Shown piece after piece: positions 58,774 through 64,000 of a DNA stretch of 64,000 nucleotides (position 1 is the stretch's first letter; every line of letters begins with the position of its first letter). The notes under the pieces were generated by a model that had not been told where the DNA came from, ran no database searches, and worked only from the letters and a program-made list of their open reading frames with translations. The stretch is from Pseudomonas syringae (lineage in GTDB: Bacteria > Pseudomonadota > Gammaproteobacteria > Pseudomonadales > Pseudomonadaceae). The position numbers were made by a program, and so were the translations under genes. Location of the stretch: positions 1-64,000 of the forward strand of contig NZ_WKEQ01000034.1 in assembly GCF_021605415.1 (NCBI RefSeq). Direction: 5' to 3'.

Positions 58774-59127
58774 GTGACAGACCCGACCGACGATAGTGAA
58801 AACCAGGCGCAAATCCGACGCACGGCGCTCTACTTGACCCTGGCCCAAGTGCCCGAGGGCAAGGTTGTCAGCTATGGGCAATTGGCCGAACTGGCGGGAT
58901 TAGGGCGCGCCGCCCGTTATGTCGGTCGCACGCTCAGCCAGTTGCCCGGCGATACAAAGCTGCCTTGGCATCGCGTGATCGGTGCCGGTGGTCGGATCAG
59001 TCTGCCGGTGGGCAGTCCATCGGGCGATGAGCAGCGGGCGCGATTGCGCATGGAAGGCATCACCGTCCAGAACAATCGTGTGGATATTCGACGCCATGGC
59101 TGGCGTCCGGTAGAGCACAGCGGTTAG
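58774..59127 (+). CDS. Alkyltransferase-like protein (ATL; MGMT family)
   Basis: Protein of 117 aa. The core LYLTLAQVPEGKVVSYGQLA and the active-site loop PWHRVIGAGG place it in the O6-alkylguanine transferase family, but the catalytic Cys of PCHRV is Trp, so it cannot transfer an alkyl group. ATL proteins bind O6-alkylguanine and hand it to nucleotide excision repair. GTG start at 58774 chosen with AGGA upstream; an earlier start is unlikely. Confidence 0.9.
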   Translation: MTDPTDDSENQAQIRRTALYLTLAQVPEGKVVSYGQLAELAGLGRAARYVGRTLSQLPGDTKLPWHRVIGAGGRISLPVGSPSGDEQRARLRMEGITVQNNRVDIRRHGWRPVEHSG

Positions 59128-59170
59128 AGTGCGCGCTTTGTTTCCGCAATTTTGAGGCAGACTTCAGCCC

Positions 59171-60742
59171 ATGCCCCGTAAAACCTGGCGCGCCGCGCTA
59201 GCCGCTTATGCCAGTCCTTCGACGCTTGTGCTGTTGTTGCTGGGTTTCGCCGCCGGCCTGCCGTACATGCTGGTGTTTTCGACGCTTTCGGTCTGGCTGC
59301 GTGAAGCCGGCGTGGCCCGTGAAACCATTGGCTACGCCAGCCTGATCGGTCTGGCCTATGCCTTTAAATGGGTGTGGTCACCGCTGCTCGACCAATGGCG
59401 CCTGCCCTTTCTCGGCAAACTCGGTCGACGCCGTTCGTGGCTTGTGCTTGCGCAAACCCTGGTGATCCTGGGCCTCATCGGCATGGGCTTCTGTGATCCG
59501 CAAAAGCATTTGTCCTGGCTGATCGCCATTGCCGTCGTCGTTGCGTTCGCCTCCGCCACCCAAGACATCGCGGTCGACGCCTATCGCCTCGAAATCGCCG
59601 ACGAGAGCCGCCAGGCTGCCCTCGCCGCCAGCTATATGTCGGGCTATCGCGTGGCCGCCCTGCTGGCTACCGCCGGTGCGCTGTTTTTTGCCGAGGGCTT
59701 TGGCTCAACGGGATTCAACTACAAACATTCGGCGTGGACAGGCACCTACGTGCTGTTCGGCGCCTTGATGATCCCGGCCCTGCTGACCACATTATTCATG
59801 CGCGAGCCACCGGTGCCGCTGCGCACCCAATTGCAGGCCGGGCGCTACACGTTCATGCACCAACTAATGTCGGTGTTCGTGCTGATCGTGTTGCTGGTCT
59901 CCGTGCCCGCCACATTCACTCAGCTTTACAACACCGATTTCGCCAGCGTCCTGTTCGGCGGGGTCAGCCCGTTGGATTTGCTGCTGGAAGACCGTGCGCT
60001 CATGCGCTCGATCCTCTATGGCACGCTGACCGCGCTGTGTCTCTCGGCCATGGGTCGTCGAGGCCTGGCGCCGGTGCTGACGCCGGTCAACGACTTCATC
60101 CTTCGTTACCGCTGGCAAGCGCTGCTGCTGCTCGGCCTGATCGCCACGTATCGGATGTCCGACACGGTGATGGGCGTGATGGCCAACGTGTTTTACATCG
60201 ACCAAGGCTTCACCAAGGATCAGATCGCCAGCGTCAGCAAGATTTTCGGCTTGATCATGACCCTGGTCGGCGCCGGCATGGGCGGCCTGCTGATCGTGCG
60301 CTTCGGCATTTTGCCGATCCTGTTCATCGGCGGCGTGGCCTCCGCAGGCACCAACCTGCTGTTCCTGATGCTCGCCGACATGGGCCCGAACCTGCAAATG
60401 CTGGTGGTCACCATCTCGCTGGACAACTTCAGCTCAGGCCTGGCCACGTCGGCGTTTGTTGCTTATTTGTCGAGCTTGACCAACCTGAAATTCTCCGCCA
60501 CCCAATACGCCCTGCTCAGCTCGATCATGCTCCTGCTGCCACGCTTGATCGGGGGTTATTCCGGGGTGATGGTCGAGAAGTTCGGATATCACAACTTCTT
60601 CCTGATCACGGCGATGCTCGGCGTGCCGACACTGCTGTTGATCGCCCTGCACTGGTTCCAGGAAAGCCGCCGCGAAGGCCCGACACCGACGCCCGAGCCG
60701 GCACCGACGCCCGTCACGGAAGAATCCCGCAGTTCGACGTAA
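59171..60742 (+). CDS. ampG: Muropeptide permease AmpG
   Basis: Inner-membrane importer of anhydro-muropeptides for cell-wall recycling, 523 aa, about 12-14 helices. The motifs MLVFSTLSVWLREAGVARET and the MFS-like GLAYAFKWVWSPLLDQWRLP match AmpG. It feeds AmpD/AmpR signalling to beta-lactamase expression. The C-terminal ~25 residues are Pro/Glu/Thr-rich (PTPTPEPAPTPVTE). Start ATG 59171 with an upstream GAGG. An imperfect palindrome (ACGGCGG/CCGCCGT, 60755-60776) follows. Confidence 0.9.
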   Translation: MPRKTWRAALAAYASPSTLVLLLLGFAAGLPYMLVFSTLSVWLREAGVARETIGYASLIGLAYAFKWVWSPLLDQWRLPFLGKLGRRRSWLVLAQTLVILGLIGMGFCDPQKHLSWLIAIAVVVAFASATQDIAVDAYRLEIADESRQAALAASYMSGYRVAALLATAGALFFAEGFGSTGFNYKHSAWTGTYVLFGALMIPALLTTLFMREPPVPLRTQLQAGRYTFMHQLMSVFVLIVLLVSVPATFTQLYNTDFASVLFGGVSPLDLLLEDRALMRSILYGTLTALCLSAMGRRGLAPVLTPVNDFILRYRWQALLLLGLIATYRMSDTVMGVMANVFYIDQGFTKDQIASVSKIFGLIMTLVGAGMGGLLIVRFGILPILFIGGVASAGTNLLFLMLADMGPNLQMLVVTISLDNFSSGLATSAFVAYLSSLTNLKFSATQYALLSSIMLLLPRLIGGYSGVMVEKFGYHNFFLITAMLGVPTLLLIALHWFQESRREGPTPTPEPAPTPVTEESRSST

Positions 60743-60871
60743 GACATTTCGCAAACGGCGGGAGGTTTTCCGCCGTGCCGCCTCACCTCCGACCGCACGC
60801 CTGTACGTCAGCAAAACTCGCCGGTACACTGCTCCGTCATTTCCAGTCTCAGCAACCGACAACGGCCAACC

Positions 60872-62587
60872 ATGCGCACCAGTCAATTTTTGCTCGCCAC
60901 ACAGAAAGAAACGCCTTCCGACGCGGTCGTGATCAGCCATCAGTTGATGCTGCGCGCCGGCATGATCCGCAAACTTGCCTCGGGCCTGTACACCTGGCTG
61001 CCCATGGGCCTGCGGGTTATGCGCAAGGTTGAAGCCATCGTTCGCGAAGAGATGAACGCCGCCGGCTCTCTGGAAGTGTTGATGCCGAGCACCCAACCGG
61101 CCGAGCTGTGGCAGGAATCGGGGCGCTGGGACGAATACGGCCCTGAACTGCTGCGCATCAAAGATCGCCACGGTCGCGATTTCTGCGCGGGCCCGACTCA
61201 CGAAGAAGTGATCACCGACCTGATGCGCAACGAGTTGAGCAGCTACAAACAGCTGCCGATCAACCTGTATCAGATCCAGACCAAATTCCGTGACGAAATC
61301 CGTCCACGCTTCGGCTTGATGCGCGGTCGCGAATTCATCATGAAGGACTCGTACTCCTTCCACGCCGACCAGCCGTCGCTGCAAGTCACTTATGACCGCA
61401 TGCACCTGGCGTACTGCAACATCTTCACGCGTCTGGGCCTGAAGTTCCGTCCGGTTGAAGCCGACAACGGCTCCATCGGCGGTGCCGGGTCCCACGAGTT
61501 CCACGTACTGGCCGAGTCCGGCGAAGACGATATCGTCTTCAGCAACGGCTCCGACTACGCCGCGAACATCGAGAAGGCCGAAGCCGTGCCGCGCGAAACC
61601 TCGCGCGGCGCTGCCACTGAAGAGCTGCGCCTGGTCGATACCCCGGACACCAAAACCATCGTGGCGCTGGTGGAAAAATTCAATCTACCGATTGAAAAGA
61701 CCATCAAGACGCTGATCGTCCACGCGGAAGAAGAAGGCAAGCTGATTGCCCTGATTATCCGTGGCGACCACGAACTGAACGAAATCAAGGCGGCCAACCA
61801 GCCAGGCGTTGCCAGCCCGCTGGTGATGGCGTCCGATGCCGAACTGCGTGACGCGATCGGTGCCGGCGCCGGCTCCCTCGGCCCGCTGAACCTGCCATTG
61901 CCAATCATCATCGACCGCTCGGTCGAACTGATGAGCGACTTCGGCATCGGCGCGAACATCGACGACAAGCACTACTTCGGCGTGAACTGGGAGCGTGATC
62001 TGCCGGTTCCGACCGTGGCCGACCTGCGCAACGTCGTCGCTGGCGACCCAAGCCCGGACGGCAAGGGCACCCTGGAAATCAAGCGAGGCATTGAAGTCGG
62101 GCACATCTTCCAGCTTGGCAACAAGTACAGCAAAGCGATGAAGTGCGAAGTGCTGGGCGAGAACGGCAAGCCAGTCACCCTGGAAATGGGCTGCTACGGC
62201 ATCGGTGTATCCCGTGTGGTTGCCGCCGCCATCGAGCAGAACAACGACGAGAAAGGCATCATCTGGAGCGACACCCTGGCGCCGTTCCAGATTGCGCTGG
62301 TACCGCTGCGCTATGAGACCGAGCAGGTGCGCGAAGCCACCGACAAGCTGTACGCCGAACTGACGGCGGCCGGTTTCGAGGTGTTGCTGGACGATCGCGA
62401 CAAGAAAACCAGCCCGGGCATCAAGTTCGCGGACATGGAACTGATCGGCATCCCGCATCGCATCGTGGTCAGCGACCGTGGCCTCGCCGAAGGCAACCTG
62501 GAATACAAGAGCCGTTCCGAGGCCGAGCCGCAAGCGCTGCCGGTCGCCGATGTGCTGTCCTTCCTTCAGGCCCGTATCCGCCGCTGA
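60872..62587 (+). CDS. proS: Prolyl-tRNA synthetase
   Basis: Class IIa synthetase of 571 aa that charges tRNA-Pro. Order: motif 1 (LYTWLPMGLRVMRKVEAIVREEM, 30-52), motif 2 (TKFRDEIRPRFGLMRGREFIMKD), an editing domain in the middle (YaeJ/INS type, EAVPRETSRGAATEELRLVD to about 390), motif 3 (MGCYGIGVSRVVAA), anticodon-binding domain (from 465). The INS insert identifies the bacterial type that hydrolyses Ala-tRNA-Pro. Essential gene; AT at 60785-60871 is probably its promoter. Confidence 0.97.
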   Translation: MRTSQFLLATQKETPSDAVVISHQLMLRAGMIRKLASGLYTWLPMGLRVMRKVEAIVREEMNAAGSLEVLMPSTQPAELWQESGRWDEYGPELLRIKDRHGRDFCAGPTHEEVITDLMRNELSSYKQLPINLYQIQTKFRDEIRPRFGLMRGREFIMKDSYSFHADQPSLQVTYDRMHLAYCNIFTRLGLKFRPVEADNGSIGGAGSHEFHVLAESGEDDIVFSNGSDYAANIEKAEAVPRETSRGAATEELRLVDTPDTKTIVALVEKFNLPIEKTIKTLIVHAEEEGKLIALIIRGDHELNEIKAANQPGVASPLVMASDAELRDAIGAGAGSLGPLNLPLPIIIDRSVELMSDFGIGANIDDKHYFGVNWERDLPVPTVADLRNVVAGDPSPDGKGTLEIKRGIEVGHIFQLGNKYSKAMKCEVLGENGKPVTLEMGCYGIGVSRVVAAAIEQNNDEKGIIWSDTLAPFQIALVPLRYETEQVREATDKLYAELTAAGFEVLLDDRDKKTSPGIKFADMELIGIPHRIVVSDRGLAEGNLEYKSRSEAEPQALPVADVLSFLQARIRR

Positions 62588-62604
62588 AACCAGATAGAGA
62601 CGTC

Positions 62605-63558
62605 ATGTTCAAGCGAAACACCTTAGGCCTCGGTGGTGCCGCCCTGTGCGGCACCCTGCTGGTCAGCGGCTGTGCCAATCACATGTCACAACGCAGCGAG
62701 CACGAGGAACGCGTCGAGCGCAAATTGCTCGACCACAGTCTGCAGATCGATGTCGGTGATCCCAAGGTGCTCGAGCTGCCGCAACGGCGTGTGAAGATCA
62801 ACGAGCAGAAAACCTTCGAAGTCACAGAGTTCGAAGTGACACGTCGTTATGATCGCTACACACCGTACCAACCGTGGCGGGAGATCTACGAGATCCCGCT
62901 CGGCGTGGTCGCCGTGGTGGGCGGTGTCGGCGCGAACGTGGTCAATGTGTTTGCGCTCGGCAACCTGCCCGATAGCGTGACCAAGGACTGGTTCAGCTAC
63001 GGTTTTGCCGGGCTCAACCCGTTCATGAACGCGCAATCCAACGGTCGTGCGCAGCAGAACCTGGCCGGTATCGACGAACTCCAGCGCGACAAGCGCACGG
63101 AATATTCGAGCCTGCCATGGAGCGAGCGTCCAGTGCAGGTCAAGGCGGGCAAACAGACCTTCGAGATGACCACCGACCGTAACGGCGTGTTGCGTCTGAA
63201 CCTGCTCGACAGTCCGTTTGCCGAGAATGATCTCAATCATGTCGGCAAATTGCAGATCAGCGTCGAGGATGCCAAGGATGATGTTCACTCTGACTCATCC
63301 CTGATGATCAGCAGCCACCTACGCGGAAAATTGCTGGAGGCGCACGGGCTGATCTACGACGATCTGGAAGATGACGAAGTCAGCGAGTGGGTCCACCGGG
63401 TCAAACGTCTCTCGGAACTGGGGCTGGAAGAAGAAGCCAGCGAACTGGAACAGAGCTTGATCGAGTTGACGCGCAACGATCCTGAGTTGCAGGCTGAGTT
63501 TCTCAAGTCGCTGACCAAGGATGCCGGGCGATTGGTCGCGGATCCAGGACCGAATTAA
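62605..63558 (+). CDS. Hypothetical lipoprotein downstream of proS
   Basis: Protein of 317 aa. Signal peptide MFKRNTLGLGGAALCGTLLVSGC with lipobox VSGC (Cys23). After a charged stretch (EHEERVERKLLDHSL) is a beta-rich region with one hydrophobic segment (LGVVAVVGGVGANVVNVFALG, about 107-127), and a helical acidic C-terminus (RVKRLSELGLEEEASELEQS). No family is recognised; only 17 bp after proS, so it may share its mRNA. Confidence 0.7.
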   Translation: MFKRNTLGLGGAALCGTLLVSGCANHMSQRSEHEERVERKLLDHSLQIDVGDPKVLELPQRRVKINEQKTFEVTEFEVTRRYDRYTPYQPWREIYEIPLGVVAVVGGVGANVVNVFALGNLPDSVTKDWFSYGFAGLNPFMNAQSNGRAQQNLAGIDELQRDKRTEYSSLPWSERPVQVKAGKQTFEMTTDRNGVLRLNLLDSPFAENDLNHVGKLQISVEDAKDDVHSDSSLMISSHLRGKLLEAHGLIYDDLEDDEVSEWVHRVKRLSELGLEEEASELEQSLIELTRNDPELQAEFLKSLTKDAGRLVADPGPN

Positions 63559-63559
63559 C

Positions 63560-63650
63560 AGCAGAAGCTTCGCGAGCAGGCTCGCTCACACATTAAATTT
63601 GTGCATGACACAGAACCAATGTGGGAGCGAGCCTGCTCGCGAAAGCGATA
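63560..63650. repeat. Inverted REP pair (GCGAGCAGGCTCGCTC type)
   Basis: TTCGCGAGCAGGCTCGCTCA at 63569 and GGGAGCGAGCCTGCTCGCGA at 63623, in the gap between the lipoprotein and dinB. Confidence 0.85.
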
Positions 63651-63668
63651 TCAGCAACACCACCACAC

Positions 63669-64000
63669 CTACCGCTCAAACAATTCCATCTGCTCAAACC
63701 CACCGCGCAAATCCTCCAGCCTCACCCCGACGCCGAGCAACCGCACCGGTTTCCCCCCGCGATTGAATGCCTGCGTCAGCATCAACTGATAACTTCCCAG
63801 ATCCCGCCCTGCCCCGGCCTGCTCCAGCGTGGTCTGGGTAAAGTCATGAAATTTCACTTTGACGAACGGCTTGCCCGGACGGTAGCTACTGTCGATTCGC
63901 GCCATGCGGGTTTTCAGGGTTTCGAGCAGCTCCGGCAGTTTGTCCAGGCAACTGCGCAGATCTGGCAAATCAACGTCGTAGGTATTTTCGACACTGATCG
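63669..64000 (-). CDS. dinB: DNA polymerase IV, C-terminal part (window edge)
   Basis: The final ~110 residues of the Y-family polymerase, cut by the window end (the frame stays open beyond 64000, where ISVENTYDVDL is read). It contains the little-finger domain ending KFVKVKFHDFTQTTLEQAG-like (PFVKVKFHDFTQTTLEQAG) and PVRLLGVGVRLEDL. DinB copies damaged DNA and is SOS-induced; its promoter lies outside. Confidence 0.9.
   Translation of the reverse strand, partial: ISVENTYDVDLPDLRSCLDKLPELLETLKTRMARIDSSYRPGKPFVKVKFHDFTQTTLEQAGAGRDLGSYQLMLTQAFNRGGKPVRLLGVGVRLEDLRGGFEQMELFER

Noticed and set aside
60755..60776. Terminator between ampG and proS (ACGGCGG/CCGCCGT).
   Set aside because: The stem is GC-rich but has no T tract on either strand; it is noted only as a palindrome.

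Overview
The window is a piece of a Pseudomonas chromosome, most like the P. fluorescens group. The evidence is the set of housekeeping genes (braCDEFG, nhaA, pdxH, dinG, dcd, ampG, proS, dinB), the high GC content, and the three or four families of short palindromic REP sequences (GGCAAGCCAGCTCCCACAGG, AAAGATCGCAGCCTGCGGCA, GCGAGCAGGCTCGCTCC) in the gaps between genes. No rRNA, tRNA or CRISPR array was seen.

Layout. 1-6.3 kb: a tandem REP array, an MFS transporter whose start codon seems to be lost, a small Cys-cluster protein, a beta-hydroxyacid dehydrogenase, a 733-residue tubulin-like GTPase and a DUF2288 protein. 6.6-11.6 kb: the complete branched-chain amino-acid ABC transporter operon. 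11.7-18.9 kb: an orphan acyl carrier protein, a LysR/SDR divergent pair, a lipoprotein, an FAD oxidoreductase, a PLP enzyme and NhaA. 19.0-20.5 kb: a compact S-type bacteriocin with a colicin E3-like RNase domain and a probable immunity gene. 20.7-32.6 kb: lipoproteins, pdxH, an OmpA-family lipoprotein with a histone-H1-like tail, a serine hydrolase, a GH50-like glycosidase, dinG, a collagen-like protein, and two tandem OmpA lipoproteins whose leaders both bury the Shine-Dalgarno in a hairpin.

33.2-39.9 kb: a 6.6-kb integrated element, flanked by a 43-bp perfect direct repeat that rebuilds the 3' end of a DUF6231-family gene. It carries a tyrosine recombinase, two unrelated proteins with HEPN-type R-x4-6-H motifs, an HNH endonuclease, a two-TM abortive-infection-like protein, repeated putative integrase arm sites at both ends, and two near-identical copies of a T7-group phage RNA polymerase promoter, although no phage RNA polymerase gene is present. 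This is the most unusual part of the window. It could be a remnant of an integrative T7-like podovirus or a phage satellite/defence element that responds to the polymerase of an infecting phage.

39.9-64 kb: YchJ and SEC-C proteins, a cysteine-hydrolase-fold protein with Ser at the nucleophile site, a GST, a penicillin-acylase-family lipoprotein, the ligase-associated DNA repair set (MBL exonuclease plus ATP-dependent ligase, then Lhr-like helicase plus PdeM nuclease) split by an aot-like basic amino-acid ABC transporter operon, then dcd, a cold-shock protein, a DUF481 protein, an alkyltransferase-like protein, ampG, proS, a lipoprotein and the 3' end of dinB.
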